Source: Mesenet sp031546805
GTDB lineage: Bacteria; Pseudomonadota; Alphaproteobacteria; Rickettsiales; Anaplasmataceae
NCBI GenBank assembly: GCA_031546805.1
Contig: JAVBJW010000063.1
Span: 1-13,127, forward strand
DNA length: 13,127 bases
Reading direction: 5' to 3'
The position numbers were made by a program, and so were the translations under genes. This document shows, piece by piece, positions 6,796 through 13,127 of this stretch; position 1 is the stretch's first letter; each line of letters begins with the position of its first letter. The notes below the pieces were generated by a model, which ran no database searches, was not told the origin of the DNA, and worked only from the letters and a program-made list of their open reading frames with translations.

Positions 6796-8520
6796 GTTTT
6801 GATGTTTTGGGTCTATCAGGCCTTCTTTTACTGCTTCAACTCTTATATTCCAAATACGAGAGTTAGGTTTATTTTCGTGCTCGCGTGCATAGTGTTCTAT
6901 AACTTTTTTTGTTGTTTCTGTTGAGTGTATAATCTCAATCTCTGGAAAGCCACTTAACCCTGTAGGAGACATAGATTGACAATATCGATTTGCAGCAAGC
7001 TCCATGACATGACACACTTCTTCTTCTGATGACAGTTCTAAAGCATTAGGTGCATCGCTATCAAAAAATATGTATTTCTCAACTTTCCCAACGCAAGTTT
7101 TCGTTATTGACATAGCATGACCACTTCCATCCTTACATATATTGCTAACCAAGTATAAAATAGTATCTTTATCTTTTAATTCTTCTAGAATTTTTGAAAC
7201 CAATGGTTTATTTATATCGATTCTGTTAGATTGCATATCATAGCAATTATCTAATATATCACGAATTAAAGTTTCTTTCGGTAGCTGCTGTTCACAATTG
7301 CCATACCTACCAATATTTTCAGCCTCTAAAATAGGAGAATATTCTACCATAGCTTGAACAAGTTCAAACACTGCTTTTAACTTTTTATCATCTAATTCAT
7401 TCTTCAAGAATTTTTTTAAATTCTCTTCATTTAATTTTTCTGGTTCAAAATCCATAAGGCTATATAATTCATCAAAATCTTCTTTGCTATTGAGATTGAT
7501 AAGACTAGCAAGGGTGGAAAACGATTGACATATTCCTTTAGATATATCATCAGAGTGTTTTGTATTTTTTTTAAATATTTTGTTTAGAAGTTCAATTTGC
7601 GTAATACAATGCGTTATTGTGCTGTTTAATATATTTTTAGTATCCCGTGTAAATAGTTTTCCGTATTCTTTAGAAGGGTCCTGAACATTATTTACACATT
7701 TTACTACACTGAATAATTTGTTATCTTGAGCATCAACCTTATTAGCAGGTTGCTTGGATAGCAATTCTACTATTTCTATATGGTCCTCTTTAGCAGCTAA
7801 ATGAATAGGTTTATAGCCATCATTATTCCTAGCATCAATATTAGCTCCTTTTTCAATTAATAATTCTACTACTTCTACATGTCCTTCATCAGCAGCAAAA
7901 TGTAATGCTGTATAACCACCATTTACATCACTTTGTAAACTTGTATCTGCATTATGTTTCAAAAGTAATTCTACTGCTTTTACATGACCTTCTTGAGCAG
8001 CAAAATGTAGTGGTGTGCTATTATTAGCGTTCCTTTCATCTACATTGGCACCATCTTTCAAAAGCAATTCTAATACTTCTGCATGTCCATTATAAGCAGC
8101 GAAGTGTAGTGGTGTTTTATTCTTTACTTCATTAACTATGCTTTTTAATTCTTCACCTAACTTATCTTCTTTACTTAATTTACTTATTAAATCAGGCTCA
8201 CTTGACAGAAAATCTTTTGTATCTTCAGGTTTATATTTTGCAACTAATTCTAGTAATGGTATGCAAACTTGAGAGTCTTTCACTAAATCTAAAAATGTCT
8301 TTCCGTTAGCATCTGTAATATGAATATTTGCTCCTCTCTGTAAAAGTAATTCTACTATTTCTATGTGGCCATTTTTAGCAGCACATATTAAGGCTGTCCA
8401 ACCATCATCTTTTTCCTGCATGTCTACATTCGCCTTAGCTTCTATCAATTTCTCTACAACTTCTGTGTAGCCATTGCAAGCAGCATACATTAAGGCTGTC
8501 CAACCATCTTTTTTCTGCAT
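6781..8520 (-). CDS. Ankyrin-repeat protein with candidate Cys-His-Asp protease domain (main open part)
   Basis: 579 residues. Residues 5-270 are about seven ankyrin repeats (clearest: KTPLHFAAYNGHAEVLELLL at 135-154, STPLHFAAQEGHVKAVELLL at 168-187, ALHFAADEGHVEVVELLIEK at 205-224), protein-binding units typical of secreted Wolbachia-type proteins. Residues 290-550 are a different, mostly helical region with GICQSFSTL (Cys331), GSGHAMSI (His468) and KYIFFDSDAP (Asp487). This order and the short His-to-Asp distance recall YopT/C58 and other papain-like cysteine proteases. The catalytic role is inferred, not shown. No signal peptide or membrane segment; export would need type IV secretion. The ATG at 8518-8520 exists only because of the upstream frameshift and has a poorly placed GGAG (13 bases away). 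The C-terminus is shortened by the 10-bp duplication. Confidence 0.65.
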   Translation of the reverse strand: MQKKDGWTALMYAACNGYTEVVEKLIEAKANVDMQEKDDGWTALICAAKNGHIEIVELLLQRGANIHITDANGKTFLDLVKDSQVCIPLLELVAKYKPEDTKDFLSSEPDLISKLSKEDKLGEELKSIVNEVKNKTPLHFAAYNGHAEVLELLLKDGANVDERNANNSTPLHFAAQEGHVKAVELLLKHNADTSLQSDVNGGYTALHFAADEGHVEVVELLIEKGANIDARNNDGYKPIHLAAKEDHIEIVELLSKQPANKVDAQDNKLFSVVKCVNNVQDPSKEYGKLFTRDTKNILNSTITHCITQIELLNKIFKKNTKHSDDISKGICQSFSTLASLINLNSKEDFDELYSLMDFEPEKLNEENLKKFLKNELDDKKLKAVFELVQAMVEYSPILEAENIGRYGNCEQQLPKETLIRDILDNCYDMQSNRIDINKPLVSKILEELKDKDTILYLVSNICKDGSGHAMSITKTCVGKVEKYIFFDSDAPNALELSSEEEVCHVMELAANRYCQSMSPTGLSGFPEIEIIHSTETTKKVIEHYAREHENKPNSRIWNIRVEAVKEGLIDPKHQNISIY

Positions 8521-8713
8521 ATATCACATTAGCTCCAGCCGCAATTAACATGTCTACAACTTCTGTGTTGCCACTTTGAGAAGCATATATTAGCACCGTT
8601 AGAACATACTTATCATCCTGCATATTCACATTAGCTCCATCTTTAATTAGGGATTGTATTTTCTTTATATCTCCATTTTTACTTGCATTTAATAGCTCCT
8701 CATTAAGTGGCAT
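8435..8713 (-). CDS. N-terminal fragment of the ankyrin-repeat gene
   Basis: This is the 5' open part of the interrupted gene. It starts at ATG 8711-8713 with AAGGAG 6 bases upstream. Two ankyrin repeats are genuine (ELLNASKNGDIKKIQSLIKD and then YASQSGNTEVVDMLIAAGAN). From GANV onward, after about residue 63, the frame is wrong and the remaining roughly 28 residues to the stop at 8435 are out-of-frame sequence. As a stand-alone product it would be a 92-residue two-repeat peptide, probably without function. Confidence 0.5.
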   Translation of the reverse strand: MPLNEELLNASKNGDIKKIQSLIKDGANVNMQDDKYVLTVLIYASQSGNTEVVDMLIAAGANVIYAEKRWLDSLNVCCLQWLHRSCREIDRS

Positions 8714-8747
8714 AAAATTCTCCTTTAATTTTTATACAAAGTTTAAT

Positions 8748-8776
8748 ATATTAGCATATTTTCTTAAATAAATCAA
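8748..8776 (-). promoter_or_regulatory. Candidate promoter of the large ankyrin gene
   Basis: On the minus strand TTGATT (complement of 8771-8776) and TAATAT (complement of 8748-8753) are 17 bases apart. Each matches the sigma70 consensus at 4 of 6 positions. It ends about 35 bases before the start codon. The AT-rich setting makes chance matches common. Confidence 0.4.
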
Positions 8777-8845
8777 TACTTTTTGCAGTTTTAACAGAGC
8801 TAGTAGCTTGTAAAAGCTTATTTAAAACCCCAATTCTGGAGTTAT

Positions 8846-9149
8846 TAGACTTCTTTCAAAATTCACTTAGGAAGTTCAAAATTGTGAATTAAAGCTATCA
8901 GATTGAACCTTCGCCGATTTCGATGTCTATCTGCGATTATTTTGTTACTCTCATTTTCCGTAATAATCTGAGTTTTTATACTGTACTTTTTCTCTTTCTT
9001 GAATAAAATCGTTTTTGCTTTTTCTTGGCCTCTCTATCGGTGTTTCAGTGCTATCTACATCACTGCTGCTATGAATTTTCTATTGTTTCTTGCACTTCTT
9101 CCTCTATCTCTTTCTTTTTAATATACAGATGCTTGCATTTTTTTGACAT
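8846..9149 (-). mobile_element. IS5-type (DDE_Tnp_4) transposase remnant with one terminal repeat
   Basis: Heavily deleted transposase on the minus strand. Pieces in order are a short frame from ATG 9149 (MSKKCKHLYIKKKEIEEEV, then TIENS and a stop), DVDSTETPIERP with the first catalytic aspartate (about 9036-9065), KRFYSRKRKKYSIKTQI in a shifted frame, and the C-terminal KIIADRHRNRRRFNLIALI…NFEL ending at TGA 8863-8865. The stretch between KTQI and the C-terminus, which should hold the second catalytic Asp and the Glu, is almost wholly missing. Just outside lies TAGACTTCTTTCAA (8846-8859), probably the terminal inverted repeat. The element fills most of the gap between the ankyrin gene and tRNA-Pro; the short piece at 9069-9149 may not belong to it. 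Confidence 0.6.
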
Positions 9150-9169
9150 ATTGTTATCTTATTAGTAAT

Positions 9170-9243
<74 letters not shown>

Positions 9244-9268
9244 CATAAAAAAACTAGCCTCAGATTAA

Positions 9269-10072
9269 TTATTTGGTTAAAGAAGTTGTGCATTCATTTA
9301 TAACACATACAACAGGAGCATGATCTGATGCATTTTCTTTTCCTCGTATTTTACTACTGATATAACATTCTTGTAATCTGTCTATGGCCTGTGGCGATAA
9401 TAGCATGTGATCTATCCTCATGCCTCTGTTGCGTTGCCATGAACCACCTTGATAATTCCACCAGCTAAACTGTTTGTTATCTGGATTTGCTACTCTAAAC
9501 GCATCGTAATATCCAAGATTACATATAGTATTAAATTTTTCTCGCTCTTCTATATTAAAACAAATTTGATCACCTAAAGAATAAGAACTATGCACATCAA
9601 TTACGTGAGGTGCAACATTATAGTCACCACCGATAATGATTAGCTCTTCATTTTTTAGTAAATCGTATAAGTGTTGGTATAGAGCATCAAAAAAACGTAA
9701 TTTATATTGAAATGCTTCTGAATCAATGCTTTGGCCATTTGGCACATATATGCTTGCAACCCTCAAATCAAGACCATTACATGCAATTGTACATTCTAAA
9801 TAACGGGCTTCCTCGTTATCAATAATATTGGTCTTGAAATGGTCTTTAGTTATTGGGTATTTTGATATTATAGCAACACCATTTCTTGCTTTTTGCCCGT
9901 GAATTAGATATTTGTATCCTAATTGTTCAATTTTCTCATATGGAAATTGTTCATTTGTACACTTAATCTCTTGTAGCAATATAATATCAATTGCATCGCT
10001 GATAATAAAATCACAGAGTTGATCAATTCGCTTACGTATCGAATTTACATTCCAGGTTGCAATTTTTAACAT
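9269..10072 (-). CDS. xth: Exonuclease III (AP endonuclease)
   Basis: Base-excision-repair enzyme that cuts DNA at abasic sites and digests 3' ends, using Mg2+. All motifs of the EEP-fold XthA family are in place in 267 residues: MLKIATWNVNSIRKR at the start (Asn8), LLQEIKC (metal ligand Glu35), IYVPNG (Tyr109), IIGGDYNVAP (Asp150, Asn152), SWQRNRGMRIDHMLLS (Asp221) and ASDHAPV (Asp250-His251) at the end. Length equals the family norm. The ATG at 10070-10072 begins exactly where homologues do, though no strong ribosome binding site is seen. It lies 53 bp downstream of the DUF2163 gene on the same strand and may share its transcript. Intact. Confidence 0.94.
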   Translation of the reverse strand: MLKIATWNVNSIRKRIDQLCDFIISDAIDIILLQEIKCTNEQFPYEKIEQLGYKYLIHGQKARNGVAIISKYPITKDHFKTNIIDNEEARYLECTIACNGLDLRVASIYVPNGQSIDSEAFQYKLRFFDALYQHLYDLLKNEELIIIGGDYNVAPHVIDVHSSYSLGDQICFNIEEREKFNTICNLGYYDAFRVANPDNKQFSWWNYQGGSWQRNRGMRIDHMLLSPQAIDRLQECYISSKIRGKENASDHAPVVCVINECTTSLTK

Positions 10073-10125
10073 AAGCTTCAGTTAAATATAAAAGTATATA
10101 TTAAATGAGAAAGATGTATATATAG

Positions 10126-10968
10126 TTATAATGTTCCAGCAGTTTGGTAAAGACTGTGAATTCCTGGAACATTTGGTTCACCACGAAAGTTTTTTGCATT
10201 ATTAAACTTATCTCTGCAAGTTGAAAATGCCTTATCACAACCTCCTGTAACAGAGTATTCATCTCCTTCTGTAATTTTATATGGCGCAGGCATAAAAAGC
10301 ATAACTTTTTCTTTTTGATATTCTTTAACTGCAAAAATCAAACCATGATTTGCTCCAGTAATAAATTTAATTACTCCGTATTTATAATAATCACTGTCTT
10401 CTGTCAGATTTGTGTCTTGAAATTCTTGTTGACTGATCACTGATGTAATTGTGCTTACCTTAGTAAATTCATCACTGTTTAATTTACATTGACTATCGCA
10501 AAATTGTGCTCGACAAAAATTTGAGTATAATTCACCTATGTTCTGTGTTAGTCTTGCTGAAAGACCATGAACTTCAACTACAAACCTTCCATTATTAAGC
10601 GTGACTTTACCTAGGTTACCATAGTGTATGTTCATACTTCCTTGACTTAAGTCATTATAATTAACTAAAAATATCTCAATTTGTGCAAAATCATATTTTC
10701 CTGCTAAAACATCTTCTTCTTTGATATTGTCGCTATTTAATATTCCTTCTATTTCTAGGTTATCAATTGCCAAGTCAGAGTTATTAACTATGCTACTGGT
10801 AGTGAAACCTGCTGATGGTTCATAAATCATATTATCTATCTTTAGATCTTTATCACAATCGCTAAAACCCATTGTCTTACCGTTAGTTAATGTTAACTTC
10901 CAGCATGTTGCAATACTGAGCACTGATCCAGATAAATGTTCTTTTAGTTTTTGACTGATATTTTTCAT
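10126..10968 (-). CDS. DUF2163 / gene-transfer-agent baseplate-hub-like protein
   Basis: 280-residue protein of the DUF2163 family (TIGR02218 type), which includes the tail-tip hub of the Rhodobacter gene transfer agent and related phage tail proteins. Support: the N-terminal domain with 'TCWKLTLTNGKTMGFSDCDKD' (cited in part) at about 21-41, the middle segment ELYSNFCRAQFCDSQCKL with Cys152, 157 and 161, and the diagnostic C-terminal GGCDKAFSTCRDKFNNAKNF (Cys244, Cys251) followed by RGEPNVPG. The cysteine arrangement suggests an iron-sulfur site like that known in phage lambda tail-tip protein gpL (inference). No other tail, capsid or terminase gene is nearby, so it is an orphan; in Rickettsiales such genes are relics of a GTA-like ancestor. 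Full-length and intact, hence apparently under selection. Confidence 0.8.
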   Translation of the reverse strand: MKNISQKLKEHLSGSVLSIATCWKLTLTNGKTMGFSDCDKDLKIDNMIYEPSAGFTTSSIVNNSDLAIDNLEIEGILNSDNIKEEDVLAGKYDFAQIEIFLVNYNDLSQGSMNIHYGNLGKVTLNNGRFVVEVHGLSARLTQNIGELYSNFCRAQFCDSQCKLNSDEFTKVSTITSVISQQEFQDTNLTEDSDYYKYGVIKFITGANHGLIFAVKEYQKEKVMLFMPAPYKITEGDEYSVTGGCDKAFSTCRDKFNNAKNFRGEPNVPGIHSLYQTAGTL

Positions 10969-11081
10969 ATGATTTTAAAATGGAGTTGTTGTATAAAGTT
11001 ATGAAAGCACTCTTGTAAAAGCACATCTGTTAAGATATAAAGTGTTGAGTTCATGACAACACTTGTGTTGTAGTATACCTA

Positions 11082-12347
11082 TTACTGCCTGCTTGGACCA
11101 GCAATATTTAAATCTTGAAGTTGTGCTTCAGTTGTTAAAGTATGTAAAGTCTCATCATCTTCTACTGGTGTTCTTTGCATTTTAGAAATACACTCTCGTA
11201 TATAATTTAATACTTTGCTTCTAGTAGTTAATAATTGATTTTCCGATGGTACATCATTACCCTTAAAATTTCTTACATCTGCATATAAACCTTGCCATAG
11301 ATCACAAACTTGATCAACAGCTTTTTCCATCTCTTCTTGTTTGATACCGTGCTGTACTACACGTTCAATTAAACTTGCAATTTCTTCCTTATTACCATAA
11401 TACTCTTTGTGTAACATTTTCCAAATAAGCTGGACAACTTGATATGCTGTAGAAAAATTATATTCTTCCATAGGAGGATTTAGGTTAGTTATTATCTCCA
11501 ACTCACCGCTGTACGAAGTAGTTATAGCTTGTATTTGATTGCTTGTAATAGAATTACTATCATAATCTACAACCAACTTTGCAATCCTTGCCACTTGATC
11601 TATACTATGTTTACTATTAAAAACTTTGTATAGAGTAGTATAATATTCTTGAGTATAATAACCGCCTGTTTCTGCTTGTTTTGCAACATACAATCCAACA
11701 ACTTGATTCTTTACAACATCAGTATAGATTGTAATATCTATTGGTTTTTGAGTATTATTAATTAACATTTTTACTAATTCAACTAAATGAATTTTGATAC
11801 CACTCTGATTAACCTTTAATAGTATTTTATCATAATACTTATTATTATAATCATTTTTTGTATTACAGAGATAATTCAAATCTTCATTTAAATCATTAAA
11901 CTGTCCTTGCTTGCATTTTTGTATGATATCTATTATCTCTTGTTTCAATGTAGATAAATCATTAACAACTACTGCACCATTGTTTAAAAGAAACTGAACA
12001 ATGTGAAACTGTGTGTGATGTTGAATAGATTGTGGTGAAATTTTTCTGATGTTTTGATGTATTGCCAATAGGCTAGAGTTAAGAGAAAAAGATAAATCAT
12101 CATGATATAGATCGTCTTTCTCACCTACAATTTTAGCTCCTTTCTCAATAAGTAATTTCATTAAATCTATACTGGAGCAACTATATATTGCTGTTCCTAT
12201 GGTTCTATGCATGAAACCATCAGTTAAATAATTAAAATTAATAGGTATTGCACCATGATCTAGGGCATTTCTTACTCCTTCAATATCATTTGCTTCAATG
12301 CTTGTATGTAATTTACGTGCTAAATCTTCATCATCACTATTTGGCAT
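11082..12347 (-). CDS. Ankyrin-like protein with unknown C-terminal region
   Basis: 421 residues. The first third carries about three weak ankyrin-like repeats (LHTSIEANDIEGVRNALDHG at 13-32; GTAIYSCSSIDLMKLLIEKG near 51-70; a degenerate copy ending FHIVQFLLNNGAVV near 114-127). The remaining about 290 residues are probably helical, acidic and of no family I recognise. The tail ends NIAGPSRQ, a kind of ending I associate with Wolbachia accessory proteins. The start is secure: GGGGGAG lies 5 bases before ATG 12345-12347, and a promoter fits at 12381-12409. There is no signal peptide or membrane helix. It is likely a host-interaction or accessory protein. The 113-bp gap to the DUF2163 gene suggests separate expression. 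Confidence 0.65.
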   Translation of the reverse strand: MPNSDDEDLARKLHTSIEANDIEGVRNALDHGAIPINFNYLTDGFMHRTIGTAIYSCSSIDLMKLLIEKGAKIVGEKDDLYHDDLSFSLNSSLLAIHQNIRKISPQSIQHHTQFHIVQFLLNNGAVVVNDLSTLKQEIIDIIQKCKQGQFNDLNEDLNYLCNTKNDYNNKYYDKILLKVNQSGIKIHLVELVKMLINNTQKPIDITIYTDVVKNQVVGLYVAKQAETGGYYTQEYYTTLYKVFNSKHSIDQVARIAKLVVDYDSNSITSNQIQAITTSYSGELEIITNLNPPMEEYNFSTAYQVVQLIWKMLHKEYYGNKEEIASLIERVVQHGIKQEEMEKAVDQVCDLWQGLYADVRNFKGNDVPSENQLLTTRSKVLNYIRECISKMQRTPVEDDETLHTLTTEAQLQDLNIAGPSRQ

Positions 12348-12380
12348 CTTACTCCCCCATAAGATTACGATGTTGTAACT

Positions 12381-12409
12381 ATAATATGCTGAATTTATGA
12401 AAAAGTAAA
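12381..12409 (-). promoter_or_regulatory. Candidate promoter of the second ankyrin-like gene
   Basis: On the minus strand TTTACT (complement of 12404-12409) and TATTAT (complement of 12381-12386) are 17 bases apart, matching consensus at 4 and 5 of 6 positions. The -10 ends 33 bases before the start codon and is followed by the strong ribosome binding site. Confidence 0.45.
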
Positions 12410-12462
12410 GTGTATTAGATTAATAATTTAATATAGCTATTAAAATTAGTGGTTTGTTCTCT

Positions 12463-12946
12463 GGAGCGTCCCAAAACTTTCAGCCAATAAAAGATAGCTA
12501 CGAGAACTAAAGATGCATTAAACATAATTTACAATATCTTGTTGTAACTCCCATGAATTACCATATTTGCAATTAAATATTCACATATTTCACTATCAAT
12601 TAATTGATCTACAAACTTAATTTTATGCCTATTACCATTAGAGACTTCAATTTTTAATTGCATTCCAAAACTTTTACATGAATTTTTGTAGTCTTTGCTT
12701 CTACCAAACTTCTTTTTCTCCTTTCCACCTCTACTATGCTCTTACTATTGTGGCATCTATCATATTCCATTTGTAATCTCCATCTTTTTTTAAAAACTTC
12801 TAGCCCCTGAAGACAAAATTTCATGTAAGGCAAATAAGAGCTGCTAAGAAGTTTAAAAAGCCCATTCTTGTCGAATATGGAAAAAATCCGTCTAAAATTC
12901 TTGATTTTACCGAAAAAGCACTCGATCAAATGTAGCTCTGTATCAA
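12463..12946 (-). mobile_element. Rearranged IS5-family transposase remnants
   Basis: Reading the minus strand from 12946 downward, the first block is a transposase C-terminal motif, ELHLIECFFGKIKNFRRIFS then FDK (compare 'LIE-x-FF-x-K-x-K-x-FRRI…FDK' of the ISL2/IS5 group). It is followed by an earlier part of such a protein: DGDYKWNMIDATIVRA with the first catalytic Asp, FGMQLKIEVSNGNRH, and YLIANMVIHGSYNKIL before a TAA. Another C-terminal tail, NASLVLVAIFYWLK, follows in the same frame after the TAA. Several stops and frame changes separate the pieces. The order C-terminal, N-terminal/central, C-terminal means either parts of two head-to-tail copies or one internally rearranged copy. The 300-base open frame across this region is a chimera, not a gene. 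Confidence 0.6.
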
Positions 12947-12948
12947 TT

Positions 12949-12970
12949 ACCACCAGCTTCGGCTGGTGGT
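12949..12970. repeat. Perfect hairpin at the end of an IS200/IS605-type element
   Basis: ACCACCAGC (12949-12957), loop TTCG and GCTGGTGGT (12962-12970) form a 9-bp perfect stem with a stable tetraloop. It lies 5 bases beyond the stop of the TnpA fragment, where IS200/IS605 elements carry the subterminal hairpin recognised by the Y1 transposase. It could also stop transcription. Confidence 0.6.
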
Positions 12971-12975
12971 GTGAG

Positions 12976-13119
12976 TTAACGCTTATAAAGCAGATAAATA
13001 GTTTTAAAACTCAGAGATTTGTTATGTTTATGATGAATCTCTTGCTCTTCAATATACTTCTGCACATCTGTAGAATTTACATTACCAACAGCAAAATATC
13101 CTCTAAGCAGTGTCGACAA
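12976..13119 (-). pseudogene. tnpA: IS200/IS605 transposase TnpA, C-terminal fragment
   Basis: Tyrosine (Y1) HUH transposase of single-strand transposition. Only the C-terminus is visible: LLRGYFAVGNVNSTDVQKYI, then EEQEIHHKHNKSLSFKT, ending at TAA 12976-12978. 'RGYFAV…V…YIEEQ' is the conserved end of TnpA, with the helix that normally carries the catalytic Tyr. Immediately upstream in this frame there is a stop (TAA, complement of 13120-13122) where W-x-R-G-Y-F context is expected, so the copy is broken or joined to foreign DNA at about 13110. The window ends 8 bases later, so the N-terminal half cannot be judged. Confidence 0.6.
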
Positions 13120-13127
13120 TTACTTTA

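Larger units (their letters stand above)
6704..8713 (-). pseudogene. Large ankyrin-repeat effector-like gene, interrupted by two small lesions
   Basis: The reconstructed gene runs from ATG 8711-8713 (AAGGAG 6 bases upstream, a strong ribosome binding site) to TAA 6704-6706 and would encode about 665 residues. Lesion 1: near 8521 the sequence CATATATCACATTAGCTCC has one base more than the matching repeat CATATTCACATTAGCTCC at about 8622-8639, shifting the frame. Lesion 2: ATATACTAAT is exactly duplicated at 6776-6795, creating a premature stop. Removing one copy continues the frame through LYKFSEFEKEVEK and VRSEWEKMLL to 6704. Between the lesions 579 codons stay open, so decay is recent, or the gene is phase-variable or expressed by re-initiation at ATG 8518-8520. 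The strain may be effectively null. Confidence 0.75.

Noticed and set aside
9143..9160. TTGACA as the -35 box of tRNA-Pro
   Set aside because: A normally spaced -10 would fall at 9166-9171, inside the tRNA 5' end; no good alternative spacing was found.
10101..10334. 77-codon minus-strand open frame
   Set aside because: It overlaps the DUF2163 gene in another frame, and its composition is that of a shadow frame; the DUF2163 frame has clear family motifs.
12654..12953. 99-codon open frame on the minus strand starting with GTG inside the hairpin
   Set aside because: It fuses the C-terminal motif of an IS5-type transposase to out-of-frame sequence of another transposase part, and its start lies within the IS200/IS605 hairpin. 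It is a chimera of relics.

Overview
The window is AT-rich bacterial DNA that looks like Wolbachia (Alphaproteobacteria, Rickettsiales, Anaplasmataceae). This rests on ankyrin-repeat proteins beside ordinary metabolic genes, many decayed insertion sequences of several families, an isolated gene-transfer-agent/phage tail-hub type protein, and scattered single housekeeping genes (rpmE, nadK, bioY, dapF, xth, rnpB, a proline tRNA) in small operons. The genus is an inference from gene content and protein style; no database search was possible.

Layout. 1-1040 is debris: an unassigned open stretch, a back-to-back pair of IS-end-like sequences and the 3' part of an IS1-type transposase. 1083-2190 (minus) is an rpmE-nadK operon with a plausible promoter. 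2329-2713 (plus) is the RNase P RNA gene with its promoter. 2740-4010 is a graveyard: a decayed reading frame with seven in-frame stops that recalls phage tail proteins, a decayed IS982-type transposase and a small orphan gene fragment. 4052-5014 (minus) is bioY followed by a DUF1284 gene. 5120-6590 (plus) holds a nitroreductase-family gene and dapF. 6704-8776 (minus) is a large ankyrin-repeat effector-like gene. 8846-9149 is IS5-type debris, 9170-9243 (plus) is tRNA-Pro(TGG), 9269-10072 (minus) is exonuclease III, 10126-10968 (minus) is a DUF2163/GTA hub-like gene, and 11082-12347 (minus) is a second ankyrin-like protein with its own promoter. 12463-13127 contains scrambled IS5 debris and the end of an IS200/IS605 transposase with its hairpin.

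The most interesting object is the large ankyrin gene. Its C-terminal half carries a Cys...Gly-His-Ala...Phe-Phe-Asp pattern, the arrangement seen in papain-like (YopT/C58-type) effector proteases. The gene has two small lesions that can be reconstructed from the sequence itself. One is a single-base insertion, visible by comparison with the neighbouring repeat. The other is an exact 10-bp tandem duplication at the present stop codon; removing one copy restores the frame and adds 22 residues. It therefore looks like a host-interaction effector recently broken, or switched, in this strain.

The genes do not form one pathway. The core genes serve translation (L31, tRNA-Pro, RNase P), cofactor supply (NADP synthesis, biotin uptake), the diaminopimelate/lipid II branch (dapF) and DNA repair (xth). 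The gaps between them are filled with host-interaction genes and dead mobile DNA.
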